From the NCBI GenBank assembly GCA_003279615.1, contig QCHM01000006.1, positions 22,758 through 86,757 on the forward strand: a stretch of DNA of 64,000 bases, read 5' to 3'. Source of the stretch: Prochlorococcus sp. AG-402-B19 (lineage in GTDB: Bacteria; Cyanobacteriota; Cyanobacteriia; PCC-6307; Cyanobiaceae). Position numbers and translations under genes: made by a program. The notes under the pieces were generated by a model that had not been told where the DNA came from, did no database searches, and saw only the letters and a list, made by a program, of their open reading frames with translations. Positions 1-9,896 of the stretch are shown here, one piece after another. Numbering within the stretch: position 1 is the stretch's first letter; each line of letters opens with the position of its first letter.

Positions 1-1
1 A

Positions 2-127
2 AAAGAAAAGAGTAATGAAATATCGAAAAAAGAATTCTTTGAAAAAGAAAATAATTTAAAAGTAATCAACCATTTAAAAGAAATTGAACAATTGTTAAAT
101 GAAAATCAAATCAATAAAGCCTGCTAA
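2..127 (+). CDS. C-terminal fragment of an unidentified gene
   Basis: An open + strand frame enters from the left edge and stops with TAA at 125-127, giving about 41 residues that end Asn-Lys-Ala-Cys. The tail is rich in Lys, Glu, Asn and Leu and looks helical or coiled. It converges on the prenyl synthase gene and overlaps its 3' end by 17 bases. No family can be named from so short a piece, and a chance open frame in AT-rich DNA is possible. Confidence 0.45.
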   Translation, partial: KEKSNEISKKEFFEKENNLKVINHLKEIEQLLNENQINKAC

Positions 128-1082
128 TAACGAATTCAGGCAATTCAAGCAAAGCTTTTTTTGATGGTGAATCTGGCAACCATGAAACTGAATCTTTTGA
201 CTCGGATGCAAATTTTTCAGCTAACTCTCTTGATTTTTGAATAGCATTTGAATCTCTTACAAGTGATAAGGCCTTATTAAGATCATCTTTTTTTGAGAAT
301 TTACCATTAATAAGATCCCCAAGAGTTGGATTCTCCTCCAATGCATAGAAAACAGGTGCAGTAAGATATCCGCTCTGTAGGTCGCTAGCTGCTGGCTTTC
401 CTAATTGTTCATCATTACCAGTAAAATCAAGGATATCATCAACGACTTGAAAAGCTAATCCTAGTTGCCTACCAAAAAAATAAAGCGAATTTAAGCTATC
501 TTGATCTACATCAGATAAAACACCAATAGCTTTCGAGCTATTAGCAATAAGGGAGGCCGTTTTACAGTAACTTTTTTCTAAATAACTCTCAAAAGATTGA
601 CTTGAATCAAATCTATTTAAACCTTGCTTTATCTCACCTTCAGCCAAGTCCATAATTACTCTACTTAACAATTTAACAACATCTAAATTCTCAAGATTTG
701 CCAAATGCCAACTGGCTTGAGCAAACAGAAAGTCTCCTGCTAGTACAGCTATCCTGGGATCAAAGCGACTGTGAACCGTTTCAACACCTCTTCTAGTATC
801 AGCTTCATCAACAACATCATCATGAACAAGAGATGCTGTATGAATCATCTCAGTGATTTGGGCTAATTTCCTATGTTTTAAAGGAAGATCCTCTTCAGAG
901 GTTAAAGCTCTTGAAATTAATAGAACAATTCCAGGTCTTAAGCGTTTACCCCCTGCACTAAAAAGGTGTTCTGCCGCTGCCTGCAAGATTGGATGTCCCG
1001 CACCAATAAGGCTGCGAAGATCTGAAAGCAAAGCTTCTAGATCAAGTTCTATAGGTTGAAGAATTTCAGTGGCTGTGATCAT
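111..1082 (-). CDS. sds: Polyprenyl (solanesyl-type) diphosphate synthase
   Basis: Trans-prenyltransferase that extends allylic diphosphates with IPP; in cyanobacteria this enzyme makes the long plastoquinone side chain. The 323-residue length is normal. Visible motifs are GGKRLRP at residues 44-50, the first Asp-rich motif DDVVDEADTRR at 88-98 and the second, DDILDF, at 215-220, followed by GKPAASDL. It is the last gene of a five-gene minus-strand run and starts with ATG 22 bases after murI. The family is certain; the product chain length (solanesyl versus geranylgeranyl) is inferred from similarity to the longer-chain class and the cyanobacterial setting. Confidence 0.93.
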   Translation of the reverse strand: MITATEILQPIELDLEALLSDLRSLIGAGHPILQAAAEHLFSAGGKRLRPGIVLLISRALTSEEDLPLKHRKLAQITEMIHTASLVHDDVVDEADTRRGVETVHSRFDPRIAVLAGDFLFAQASWHLANLENLDVVKLLSRVIMDLAEGEIKQGLNRFDSSQSFESYLEKSYCKTASLIANSSKAIGVLSDVDQDSLNSLYFFGRQLGLAFQVVDDILDFTGNDEQLGKPAASDLQSGYLTAPVFYALEENPTLGDLINGKFSKKDDLNKALSLVRDSNAIQKSRELAEKFASESKDSVSWLPDSPSKKALLELPEFVISRLY

Positions 1083-1104
1083 AAAATCGCTCTACTTTTT
1101 GATA

Positions 1105-1902
1105 TTAAGAGACGCAACCCTTCTTCTGCAGTGAAACCAGATTAACTTCAGGAAGCACGTTTAACCAATTCTTGACTCTAATAGAAAAGTTTTTAGGATC
1201 AGAGGTAACATAAAACTTTAAATCAAGCAAAGAATTTTTGTTTGCATAATTAATTGTTTTTGAATCCATAAATAACTTTAACTTCAAAGAAAGAGCTTCA
1301 GCTGGATCAATCAATTTGACACTAGAGGGTAATAGCTCAGTAAGTAAAGGAGTTATCAAAGGATAGTGACTGCAGCCAAGAATTAAAGACTCGATTTTTT
1401 GATTTAAAAGAGGTTTTATATATCCAATTGCAATATCATTAATCTGATTTGAATTAATATTATTCATTTCAATCATTGGAACAAATTCAGGACATGATTG
1501 TTCAATAACAATAGTTCTTGGACTTAAATTCAAAATCGCTTTTGTATATGCTTTGGTTTTAACTGTAGAAGGAGTAGCTAGAACACCCACCCTAGATTCT
1601 TTGATAGTTGTGGAAGCAGACTCAATCAAGTCAAAGATAGGTACATCAAATTTATTTTTAATTACATCCAATGCAATTGCATTTGTGGTGTTACAAGCAA
1701 CCAAAAAAATATCAATATTCTGAAGACTAAACCAAGATGAAACCTCTTCAGCAATTTTAATAATCTCATTAGATGTCTTTACTCCATAAGGAACTCTTGC
1801 AGTATCCGCTAAATAAATAAATGAAGAATTGGGAAGTAATTCAACAACCTTTTTCAAAACAGTTAAGCCTCCAACACCACTATCGAATAACCCAATGCGC
1901 AT
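1105..1902 (-). CDS. murI: Glutamate racemase
   Basis: Makes D-glutamate for peptidoglycan in the cytoplasm. The 265-residue protein opens with the DSGVGGLTV motif (residues 7-15). The two catalytic cysteines are visible in ACNTTNA (Cys70) and LGCSHYPL (Cys177). It starts with ATG two bases after the amidase stop codon, so it is very likely co-transcribed with that cell-wall hydrolase. Confidence 0.96.
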   Translation of the reverse strand: MRIGLFDSGVGGLTVLKKVVELLPNSSFIYLADTARVPYGVKTSNEIIKIAEEVSSWFSLQNIDIFLVACNTTNAIALDVIKNKFDVPIFDLIESASTTIKESRVGVLATPSTVKTKAYTKAILNLSPRTIVIEQSCPEFVPMIEMNNINSNQINDIAIGYIKPLLNQKIESLILGCSHYPLITPLLTELLPSSVKLIDPAEALSLKLKLFMDSKTINYANKNSLLDLKFYVTSDPKNFSIRVKNWLNVLPEVNLVSLQKKGCVS

Positions 1903-1904
1903 AA

Positions 1905-2990
1905 TTAATTGGATAATTTAAGATAATTCAGTATTCCCTTAGCAATAGCAAAAGACATTTTATCTCTATAAGCTTTTTGACGTAATAAAGCTGCGTCATA
2001 CATACCAGTAACAAATCCAATCTCTACTAAAGCTGCAGGCATAGAAGTTTTTCTAATTACATAAAAGCGAGATCTACGAACACCACGATCAGGGCTTTGA
2101 GATGAAGTAATTAAAATTTGTTTATGAATATTTTTTGCTAAGGAATATCCCTTAGAGCCAGAATAATAATAAGTCTCTAAACCATTGACATCCTTTCGTT
2201 TTCCTCTTGTTGCATTTGCATGAATACTCACAAAAGCATCTGCTTTTGCATTATTTGCTTTTGATACTCTAGGTTGTAAGTCTAATGTCCTTTCATAAGT
2301 CCTAGTAAGTATTGTTTTAACCCCTTTGTTTTTTAAAAATCCTGAAACAGTCTTTGATACCTCTAATACAATATCAGTTTCTTTTAATCCATTAATTCCA
2401 ACTGCTCCGGGATCTGAACCTCCATGACCTGGATCTATAACAACTTTATATTTTCCATACGGAACATTTGGTAGTGAAGAAACATCTAAATCTTCAATTT
2501 TTATTTTTTCAAAAGTTCTTTTTATAGAATTTCTTAAAATATTTCCCTCCCCTATAGAACTAAAAGAATTACTTTTTAATCCAATAAATCTCAGTTCCCA
2601 CGAGTTTGGAGAAACACCAATTAATTTTAATTTTGAAGGTTCTAATTTAACTGAGGGTGAGAACTCAATAACAAGCCTTGTCTTTCCATTAGTAGGTTTA
2701 CCGAGTCTGATTTCCTTTATTGATCCATTCCCTTTTAAAGTTCTTGGTCTGCTTAATTCTCCAGGGAAATCAACCCATACTCTTTCTCCTTTATCTTTAT
2801 TTGACGACTGAAAAAAAGCTTTTAATTTTGCCCCGGAAGAAGTTCTTAACTTAAGGCTCCCTTGACTAGTCAAGGTCCATGCGGCAAGCGCACTAGCAGA
2901 CCTTAGAGGTAAAGAAAGAAAGAAATTTGAACAAAAAATTAATCCAGCAAATAATGCTAATTTTGACTTTAAAGATTGATCTTTAAACAT
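1905..2990 (-). CDS. N-acetylmuramoyl-L-alanine amidase, exported
   Basis: Zinc amidase that cleaves the lactyl-amide bond of peptidoglycan in the periplasm. There is an N-terminal hydrophobic export segment at residues about 10-37, a beta-rich AMIN-like region (about 40-140) and a C-terminal Amidase_3 domain. The expected ligands are visible: DPGHGGSDPGA (about 187-197), a Glu near 205, SIHAN (about 256-260) and the catalytic Glu in LVEIGF (about 324). ATG at 2990 is preferred; a TTG sits one codon upstream at 2993. The ATG overlaps the nitrilase stop by one base (TGATG), a sign of translational coupling. An AmiC-like role in cell separation is inference. Confidence 0.93.
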   Translation of the reverse strand: MFKDQSLKSKLALFAGLIFCSNFFLSLPLRSASALAAWTLTSQGSLKLRTSSGAKLKAFFQSSNKDKGERVWVDFPGELSRPRTLKGNGSIKEIRLGKPTNGKTRLVIEFSPSVKLEPSKLKLIGVSPNSWELRFIGLKSNSFSSIGEGNILRNSIKRTFEKIKIEDLDVSSLPNVPYGKYKVVIDPGHGGSDPGAVGINGLKETDIVLEVSKTVSGFLKNKGVKTILTRTYERTLDLQPRVSKANNAKADAFVSIHANATRGKRKDVNGLETYYYSGSKGYSLAKNIHKQILITSSQSPDRGVRRSRFYVIRKTSMPAALVEIGFVTGMYDAALLRQKAYRDKMSFAIAKGILNYLKLSN

Positions 2991-3814
2991 CAAATAAAAA
3001 GCTCTGTTTTTCGATGTTTAAGACTAGGCATTTGTCCTCTAATTCTCTTTACTCTGTCTTTATCAGCAGGGGCTATTGCTGCTCCTCTAACTACTCCTGC
3101 ATCTGCTAAAACCGTCCCCCATGGATCAATAACCATTGCATGTCCATGACTTTGTCGTCGTCCGTAGTGACGGCCAGTTTGAGCTGGTGCAACCACATAA
3201 GCGGTATTCTCAATAGCTCTTGCTTGAAGTAAAACTTGCCAATGGTCTTTTCCCGTAAAAGCAGTAAAAGCAGCAGGAATCATTAATAGATCTGCACCTT
3301 TATTAACCAAATCTCGATAAAGTTCTGGGAAGCGAACGTCATAACAAATGGATAATCCTATTTTGCAAAGACCTGGTACATCAACCACAGGTGGAGATTC
3401 GCTCCCAGAAACAATCGTTTCAGATTCTCTATAAGTATTACCTTCAGGAAGATCAACATCAAAAAGATGAATCTTGTCATATTGAGCTAGAGATTGACCG
3501 TCCTTACCAAATAACTCTGCTCTATTAAAAGTTCTTACTCCATCTCCAGCGGGGACAGGAAATCCACCTCCAAGCAGAACGACTTGATATCTCCTTGCCA
3601 TTGTTACTAAAAAACTATTGCATTTTTCGTAGATTGAGGATGCGATTTTTAGTTTTTTCTGATCTTCGCCCAAAAAAGCAAAATTTTCAGGAAGTCCAAC
3701 AAGATCTGCCCCTCTCCTAGATGCTAACTCAATTTGTTCTTCTGCAGCATTGAGATTTGCATCTATATCTGAGGTACTAGTTAGTTGTAAGGCCGCAGCC
3801 AAAAAATCTGACAC
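2990..3814 (-). CDS. Carbon-nitrogen hydrolase (nitrilase superfamily, Nit-like)
   Basis: Amidase of the Nit1/Nit2 branch, probably acting on omega-amides or deaminated glutathione; the exact substrate cannot be read from sequence. The Glu-Lys-Cys triad is visible as LPENF, YDKIHLFDV and SICYDVRFPEL. The conserved N-terminus (FLAAALQLTS) starts just after a GTG at 3814, which I take as the start; a TTG at 3835 would add seven poorly conserved-looking residues. It lies between comB and the amidase gene in the minus-strand run. Confidence 0.88.
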   Translation of the reverse strand: MSDFLAAALQLTSTSDIDANLNAAEEQIELASRRGADLVGLPENFAFLGEDQKKLKIASSIYEKCNSFLVTMARRYQVVLLGGGFPVPAGDGVRTFNRAELFGKDGQSLAQYDKIHLFDVDLPEGNTYRESETIVSGSESPPVVDVPGLCKIGLSICYDVRFPELYRDLVNKGADLLMIPAAFTAFTGKDHWQVLLQARAIENTAYVVAPAQTGRHYGRRQSHGHAMVIDPWGTVLADAGVVRGAAIAPADKDRVKRIRGQMPSLKHRKTELFI

Positions 3815-3843
3815 TGAATTAAAAAGAAAAAACAATTTAAAAG

Positions 3844-4572
3844 TTAGACCGAGCGAAGTACGCCCATCTCAAGCTGTTTTGGAATAACAGAAAGGTTATC
3901 CACAGAAGCGCAACAAGCAAAATCATCATCATGATTACCTATTCCGGCAAGTCTTTGGCCATGACTTGCAATACGTAAACATCCTTCAACATCATTCTCC
4001 CAAGTTTTCCATAGTGCTACAGAGGCCATCAATTCATCATTTAATATTTGAACTGACTCTAATTGATCGATTAGAAAAGAGGCCAAAGCTCCTGCTGCTA
4101 AAGAATCTTCTAAAGAATAAGAGCCTTCCCAGCCACTACCAATTATCCAAACTTCACTAGGGTTATCACTTATTAATCTTTCAGCAATAGCTCTTCTGTT
4201 TGGAAGTGCCATTGTGTACAAACTTTTGGATTCCCTAACACGATGAAGTGACCTAGTCCCATTAGTAGTACTCATAAAAACTCTTTTACCTTTTACCTTT
4301 TCAGCAGAGACTCCTAAAGGGGAATTTCCCAAGTCAAATCCATCTAATCTTTTTCCTCCTCTTTCACCTACAAGAATTTTTTCTTTGTCAAGGAAAGACT
4401 CTGATTGATTTTTAAGTTCATCAACATCTGCAAACACCTGGACTGAATCAGCACCATTCTTTAGAGCCCAAGCGATTGTTGTTGTGGCTCTGAGAACATC
4501 AATTACTACTGATGATTCAGGAATAATTCCACTGGGGACATCTGCCGCCACATAAAAATAAGAAAGTTTCAT
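3844..4572 (-). CDS. comB: 2-phosphosulfolactate phosphatase family protein (ComB)
   Basis: Mg-dependent phosphatase family known from coenzyme M synthesis but widespread in cyanobacteria, which do not make coenzyme M. Family hallmarks are [12 protein letters not shown] near the N-terminus, [20 protein letters not shown] in the middle, and [13 protein letters not shown] at 4572 is preferred; GTG at 4578 is possible. First gene of the minus-strand run that ends with sds, divergent from ubiD with about 60 bases between. Involvement in sulfolactate metabolism is plausible inference. Confidence 0.88.
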   Translation of the reverse strand: MKLSYFYVAADVPSGIIPESSVVIDVLRATTTIAWALKNGADSVQVFADVDELKNQSESFLDKEKILVGERGGKRLDGFDLGNSPLGVSAEKVKGKRVFMSTTNGTRSLHRVRESKSLYTMALPNRRAIAERLISDNPSEVWIIGSGWEGSYSLEDSLAAGALASFLIDQLESVQILNDELMASVALWKTWENDVEGCLRIASHGQRLAGIGNHDDDFACCASVDNLSVIPKQLEMGVLRSV

Positions 4573-4578
4573 TTCCAC

Positions 4579-4636
4579 AAAGGCTGATAACTTGCGTCAC
4601 AGTAACTAGATAAATAGGTTAATCGCGCAGCCCTTC
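4579..4636. promoter_or_regulatory. Compact divergent promoter region comB/ubiD
   Basis: Only 58-64 bases separate the divergent starts of comB and ubiD, so both promoters must lie here or within the opposite gene. AT-rich hexamers such as those around 4609-4620 could serve as -10 elements, but no pair of -10/-35 boxes is convincing. Confidence 0.3.
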
Positions 4637-6202
4637 ATGAAATTATTTCGTCAAGAACCTCTTACACGTGACATAAGGGATTTTCTCTCTCTTCTAGAAA
4701 AGAAAGGCCAATTAAAGCGGATAAGCTGCCAAGTTGATAGTGATTTGGAAATCGCTGCAATAAGTGATCGAGTCCTTGGGATGGGAGGCCCTGCCCTTCT
4801 TTTTGAAAATGTAAAAGATTCATCAATTCCTGTTGCTGTAAATCTGCTTGGGACGATGGAGCGTGTTGTTTGGAGTATGGGCTTGGAAAGGCAAGAAGAA
4901 TTGGAAGATTTAGGAAAAAAATTAGCTCTTCTCCAACAACCGCGACCTCCAAAAGGATTCAAAGAGACTAAAGCTTTTGCCTCAGTTGCATGGGATCTAC
5001 TTAAAGCACGTCCTGATATTGATCTTTTACCACCTTGCCATCAAAAGGTAATAGGAGAAAAAGACTTGGATCTAAATCAATTGCCACTTTTACGTCCATG
5101 GCCAGAGGATGCAGGAGGTGCCATCACATTAGGACTAGTAATAACAAAAGATCCTGAAACAGGCGTACCAAATGTTGGTGTTTACAGGCTTCAAAGACAA
5201 TCTAATAAGAACATGACAGTCCATTGGTTAAGCGTTAGAGGAGGGGCAAGGCATCTTCGAAAAGCAGCTGCCATGAACAAAAAACTAGAAGTTGCTGTGG
5301 CTATTGGAGTTCATCCACTTCTTGTTATGGCTGCAGCAACTCCTATCCCAGTACAGCTAAGCGAATGGCTTTTTGCAGGTTTATATGCAGGGGAGGGTGT
5401 CCGATTAACCAAGTGCAAAACAATTGATCTAAAAGTTCCTAGTCACAGCGAAATAGTTTTGGAGGGATCCATATCTCCTGGGGAAGAAATGATGGATGGT
5501 CCTTTTGGAGACCATATGGGGTTCTATGGAGGTGCTGAGTCTTCTCCTTTGATAAGGTTTCACTGCATGACTCAAAGAAAAAATCCAATATTTCTAACAA
5601 CTTTCAGTGGTAGGCCACCAAAAGAGGAGGCAATGCTGGCAATAGCATTGAATAGAATTTACACACCAATACTTAAACAACAAATTCCTGAAATTGTTGA
5701 TTTTTTCCTTCCAATGGAAGCCTTAAGTTACAAGCTAGCAGTTATCTCAATAGATAAAGCATATCCAGGTCAAGCGAAAAGAGCTGCAATGGCTTTTTGG
5801 AGTGCTTTGCCACAATTCACCTATACAAAATTTGTCATTGTAGTCGACTCGACCATTAACGTAAGGGATCCTAGACAAGTAGTTTGGGTCTTATCCAGTC
5901 AAGTTGATCCTCAAAGAGATTTACTTGTGCTCGAAAATACTCCTTTTGATACTCTTGACTTCGCAAGTGAAAATATAGGTTTAGGGGGAAGATTAGCTAT
6001 TGATGCAACAACAAAAATTGGTCCAGAAAAAAAACATGCTTGGGGCAAACCATTAACAAGATCCAAGGAACTTGAAGACAAAGTGGATAAAAGATGGGAC
6101 GAACTAGGATTATCCGAACTAGAGAACAAGGAACCCAGTCCCGAACTATTTGGTTATGTTATTGATGAGCTAATGCGTCAAAAACAAATAAACAATTCAT
6201 AA
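4637..6202 (+). CDS. ubiD: UbiD-family prenylated-FMN decarboxylase
   Basis: UbiD-type decarboxylase of 521 residues. In cyanobacteria it is thought to decarboxylate the 4-hydroxybenzoate-derived precursor of plastoquinone, and it needs prenyl-FMN made by a UbiX partner, which is not in the window. Family stretches include ITLGLVITKDPETGVPNVGVYRLQ, EMMDGPFGDHMGFY and HAWGKPL near the C-terminus. Starts with ATG divergent from comB. The plastoquinone role is known for the family in this phylum and is not shown by the sequence itself. Confidence 0.9.
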   Translation: MKLFRQEPLTRDIRDFLSLLEKKGQLKRISCQVDSDLEIAAISDRVLGMGGPALLFENVKDSSIPVAVNLLGTMERVVWSMGLERQEELEDLGKKLALLQQPRPPKGFKETKAFASVAWDLLKARPDIDLLPPCHQKVIGEKDLDLNQLPLLRPWPEDAGGAITLGLVITKDPETGVPNVGVYRLQRQSNKNMTVHWLSVRGGARHLRKAAAMNKKLEVAVAIGVHPLLVMAAATPIPVQLSEWLFAGLYAGEGVRLTKCKTIDLKVPSHSEIVLEGSISPGEEMMDGPFGDHMGFYGGAESSPLIRFHCMTQRKNPIFLTTFSGRPPKEEAMLAIALNRIYTPILKQQIPEIVDFFLPMEALSYKLAVISIDKAYPGQAKRAAMAFWSALPQFTYTKFVIVVDSTINVRDPRQVVWVLSSQVDPQRDLLVLENTPFDTLDFASENIGLGGRLAIDATTKIGPEKKHAWGKPLTRSKELEDKVDKRWDELGLSELENKEPSPELFGYVIDELMRQKQINNS

Positions 6203-6255
6203 ATTAGGAATAAAGCTTATCAATAAATAAAATAAAATAAATCATAGTTTTTTAA

Positions 6256-7590
6256 TTGAAAGTTCCCATAAAAGATCAGTTTTTAAGAAACCTTCAAGCA
6301 GGAGGGGAACTCTGTGGAACAGTAAAAGTACCAGGAGATAAATCTATATCACACCGAGCACTGCTATTTGGTGCCATTGCCAAAGGAAAGACAATCATAG
6401 AGGGGCTTTTACCTGCCGAAGATCCATTAAGTACTGCTGAATGCCTAAGGTCAATGGGCGTAAATATTAGTCCAATCAAGAAAGATGCAATTGTTGAAGT
6501 TGATGGTGTTGGATTAAATGGTCTAAAAGAGCCTGAAGATATTTTGAATTGCGGAAATTCAGGAACAACTATGAGATTGATAATAGGGTTATTAGCTGGT
6601 CAAGAAGATCATCATTTCATACTTACAGGGGATCAATCACTACGAAACAGGCCCATGAAAAGAGTAGGGCAACCATTGAAAATCATGGGGGCTAGCGTTT
6701 CAGGAAGATGTGGTGGAGAATTTGCTCCTCTAGCCATTACCGGGAAAAAATTAAGAGGTGCCGTCATTGGTACTCCAGTAGCAAGTGCTCAAATAAAATC
6801 TGCCATCCTTCTTGCAGCTCTTAACGCAGAAGGTTCGACAACTGTTATTGAACCAGCCAGATCAAGAGACCATAGTGAGAGAATGTTAAAAGCATTTGGA
6901 GCTAATCTAGAAGTTGGGGGTGAAATGGGTAGACATATAACTATTTCACCTGGAAAAGATCTACAAGGTCAATCAATTATTGTTCCTGGTGATATTAGTT
7001 CAGCAGCATTTTGGCTAGTTGCAGGCAGCATCATTCCAGGTTCAGAACTGATCATTGAAAATGTTGGCCTAAATCCAACAAGAACTGGAATAATTGATGT
7101 ATTAGAAAAAATGGAAGCAAACATCAAATTATTTAACAGGAGAGATGTCGCCGGTGAACCGGTAGGAGATATTAAAATTCTGCACAAAAAACACTTAAAA
7201 CCATTCAACTTGGATGGAGACATAATGCCTCGACTAGTAGACGAGATACCTATTTTATCTGTAGCTGCATGTTTTTGTAATGGAATCAGTCAAATAACAG
7301 GAGCAAGTGAATTGAGAGTCAAAGAAACAGATCGCTTGGCAGTAATGGCAAGACAACTGAAAAAAATGGGTGCCAAAGTCGATGAGCATCAAGATGGTCT
7401 AACTATCTATGGTGGAAATGAATTAAAAGGATGCGAGCTTGATAGCGAAGATGATCACCGAGTAGCCATGAGCCTAGCAATAGCCTCTATAATGGCTAAT
7501 TCTAATTCAATGTTAAGACGTAGTGAAGCTGCAGCAATCTCTTATCCAGATTTTTGGAGTGATCTCGAAAGACTTCAAGAAAAGAATTAG
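6256..7590 (+). CDS. aroA: 3-phosphoshikimate 1-carboxyvinyltransferase (EPSP synthase)
   Basis: Sixth step of the shikimate pathway, joining PEP to shikimate-3-phosphate. The signature [16 protein letters not shown] lies near residue 25, [11 protein letters not shown] follows, and DEIPILSV and [12 protein letters not shown] are near the C-terminus. The start is the TTG at 6256: an in-frame TAA lies immediately upstream (6253-6255) and no Met or GTG codon occurs before the conserved N-terminus, so the non-ATG start is forced. Confidence 0.96.
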   Translation: MKVPIKDQFLRNLQAGGELCGTVKVPGDKSISHRALLFGAIAKGKTIIEGLLPAEDPLSTAECLRSMGVNISPIKKDAIVEVDGVGLNGLKEPEDILNCGNSGTTMRLIIGLLAGQEDHHFILTGDQSLRNRPMKRVGQPLKIMGASVSGRCGGEFAPLAITGKKLRGAVIGTPVASAQIKSAILLAALNAEGSTTVIEPARSRDHSERMLKAFGANLEVGGEMGRHITISPGKDLQGQSIIVPGDISSAAFWLVAGSIIPGSELIIENVGLNPTRTGIIDVLEKMEANIKLFNRRDVAGEPVGDIKILHKKHLKPFNLDGDIMPRLVDEIPILSVAACFCNGISQITGASELRVKETDRLAVMARQLKKMGAKVDEHQDGLTIYGGNELKGCELDSEDDHRVAMSLAIASIMANSNSMLRRSEAAAISYPDFWSDLERLQEKN

Positions 7591-7605
7591 CTTCTTTTTA
7601 TAGAA

Positions 7606-8508
7606 TTGGATGACTTAAAAAAGCATATAACAAAAGACGGGAGTATCAGTCTTTATAGCTTCAACTATAAAGAAGGCTTTCATGATGCAGATGGAGCACT
7701 TAAAGAATCAATTAATAAATATCTTTTACCCGCTCAATTAGATCAATTTTCTAACAAAGAAAAAATAGGTATATTAGATGTATGCATGGGATTGGGATAT
7801 AACAGTGGATGTATCCTTGAAGAGTTACTTAAAAATAAACACAAAATTGAATGGCATGGTCTTGAAATTGATCATAGACCTCTGGATATTGGTCTTAATG
7901 AAAAAAAATTTCATCAAATATGGACCCCAAAAGTATTAGATTTTTTTAAATGCTTAAAAAAAGCAGGGAAATGGTCAGAAGGTTTTAATGAAGGAACAAT
8001 TCACTGGGGTGATGCAAGAGAAAAAATATATGAAATAAGTGATTCACTTAGTTTTGATGTAATACTTCTTGATCCATTTTCTCCACAAAAATGTCCAGAG
8101 CTATGGAGCGAGCAATTCATATCTTTGCTATCCAAAAAGCTTTCTGAAAGAGGCCGTTTGATTACATATTCAAGTGCGGCTTCAATTAGAGCGAGTTTAA
8201 TAAGAGCTGGTTTAAAAATTTATTCAATAACTCCCTTATTGAATAACCAAAACAAATGGAGTGCGGGAACAGTAGCTACGAAAAAAAGAATAGATGAAAA
8301 GTTAATTTCCAAAAATTGTCAACTTAAGAGCTTAGGTACAAGAGAATTGGAACATCTTAAAACACGTTCATCAATCCCTTACAGAGATCCAACTGGCAAG
8401 AGAGATTCTAAAGACATTATTTCAAATAGAGAGATAGAACAATCTAAAAGTCACTTAATAAAAACTTCTTCTTGGAGAAAACGATGGAATACTGCGAAAA
8501 AGCAATAA
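7606..8508 (+). CDS. MnmC-like tRNA wobble-uridine methyltransferase (methyltransferase domain only)
   Basis: SAM-dependent methyltransferase related to the N-terminal domain of MnmC (DUF752 type), predicted to complete 5-methylaminomethyl-2-thiouridine at the wobble base. The SAM-binding region LDVCMGLGYNSG is near residue 50 and DVILLDPFSPQKCPELW is downstream, as in MnmC. The FAD oxidoreductase half of E. coli MnmC is absent, which is usual for single-domain homologues. The likely start is TTG at 7606, in the same frame as the preceding aroA stop and 15 bases beyond it. Confidence 0.82.
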   Translation: MDDLKKHITKDGSISLYSFNYKEGFHDADGALKESINKYLLPAQLDQFSNKEKIGILDVCMGLGYNSGCILEELLKNKHKIEWHGLEIDHRPLDIGLNEKKFHQIWTPKVLDFFKCLKKAGKWSEGFNEGTIHWGDAREKIYEISDSLSFDVILLDPFSPQKCPELWSEQFISLLSKKLSERGRLITYSSAASIRASLIRAGLKIYSITPLLNNQNKWSAGTVATKKRIDEKLISKNCQLKSLGTRELEHLKTRSSIPYRDPTGKRDSKDIISNREIEQSKSHLIKTSSWRKRWNTAKKQ

Positions 8509-8538
8509 AGCAATTAGATTTCTTAAAAAAGGACTCAA

Positions 8539-9879
8539 ATGCTTGCCATCGCAATTTTAGCGGCTGGGAAAGGTACGCGAATGAAAAGTGCCCTGCCAAA
8601 AGTTCTTCAGCCTTTAGCAGGCAAACCACTCATTGATAGAGTTTTATCTTCGACACAGAGGCTAAACCCAAACCATCGATTAATAATTGTTGGACATCAA
8701 TCTAAAGTAGTAGAAGAATCTCTACAGAACTATCAAGACTTAGAATTTGTTCTTCAACAACCTCAAAATGGAACTGGACACGCAATTCAACAGTTAATCC
8801 CAAAGCTAAAGGAATTTAAAGGAGAACTTTTGGTATTAAATGGTGATGTACCTCTGCTTAAGGAAACCACACTAAGTTCTCTTTTGAAATTTCACAAAGA
8901 ATCTAATGCAAGTGTAACTTTTTTATCCGCTAATTTAGATTCTCCTACTGGATACGGAAGAGTTTTCGCCAATAAATCAGGACTGGTTAAAGAAATCATT
9001 GAAGAGAAAGATTGCAATTATGAACAACAACAAAATAAATTAATAAATGCAGGCATATATTGTTTTGACTGGCAACAATTATCAGATGTATTAAATTTAT
9101 TGTCTAACCAAAATAGTCAAAAAGAAATCTACCTAACGGATACGATAAGTTTACTCAGAAAGTCCTTACATTTCGAAGTTGATGATCCATATGAAATCAA
9201 GGGCATCAATGATAGATATCAACTATATGAATGTGAAAAACATATTCAAGAAAAGCTTAAATACTTTTGGATGGGAAAGGGTGTATCATTTATTGATCCA
9301 ATTAGCTGTACACTAAGTGAGGATTCATTTTTTGGTACGGACGTCATAATAGAGCCACAAACTCATCTTCGTGGTAAATGTATTATTGGTAACGGCTGTC
9401 ATTTGGGACCAGGAAGTTTAATTACAAATTCAACACTTGCGGATAATGTTTCAGCTATTCATTCAATCATCAATGAAGCAATGATCGGCGAGAATGTGTC
9501 AATTGGTCCATTTGCTCAAATAAGACCTGAGTCAAATATATGCAAGAATTCGAAGATAGGTAACTTCGTAGAAATTAAAAAAAGTTTTATTAGTGAAGGA
9601 ACAAAAGTCAATCATTTAAGTTATGTAGGTGATTCAACTCTTGGGAAGAATATCAATATTGGTGCTGGAACTATTACAGCTAACTTTGACGGTAAAAATA
9701 AACATCGAACAATAATTGGCGATTATTCAAAAACTGGAGCAAATTCAGTTTTGATTGCCCCCATAAAGATCGGATCAAATGTAACCATTGGTGCAGGATC
9801 AACAATAAGTAAAGATATTCCAGAAAAAAGTTTAGCGGTTGAAAGATCAAAAACAATTATTAGAACTAAGCGTGATTAA
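8539..9879 (+). CDS. glmU: Bifunctional N-acetylglucosamine-1-phosphate uridyltransferase / glucosamine-1-phosphate acetyltransferase
   Basis: Makes UDP-GlcNAc for peptidoglycan and lipopolysaccharide. The N-terminal pyrophosphorylase domain opens with [17 protein letters not shown]. The C-terminal left-handed beta-helix, from about residue 250, shows repeated hexapeptides (for example [27 protein letters not shown]) and the acetyltransferase stretch [21 protein letters not shown]. Length 446 residues is normal. It converges on murF, leaving only 17 bases between the two stop codons. Confidence 0.97.
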   Translation: MLAIAILAAGKGTRMKSALPKVLQPLAGKPLIDRVLSSTQRLNPNHRLIIVGHQSKVVEESLQNYQDLEFVLQQPQNGTGHAIQQLIPKLKEFKGELLVLNGDVPLLKETTLSSLLKFHKESNASVTFLSANLDSPTGYGRVFANKSGLVKEIIEEKDCNYEQQQNKLINAGIYCFDWQQLSDVLNLLSNQNSQKEIYLTDTISLLRKSLHFEVDDPYEIKGINDRYQLYECEKHIQEKLKYFWMGKGVSFIDPISCTLSEDSFFGTDVIIEPQTHLRGKCIIGNGCHLGPGSLITNSTLADNVSAIHSIINEAMIGENVSIGPFAQIRPESNICKNSKIGNFVEIKKSFISEGTKVNHLSYVGDSTLGKNINIGAGTITANFDGKNKHRTIIGDYSKTGANSVLIAPIKIGSNVTIGAGSTISKDIPEKSLAVERSKTIIRTKRD

Positions 9880-9896
9880 CAGTATTAAAAAAAACA

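Noticed and set aside
3896..3904. Perfect DnaA box TTATCCACA inside comB
   Set aside because: A single 9-mer within a coding region; about one match in 64 kb on both strands is near chance, and no cluster of boxes surrounds it.
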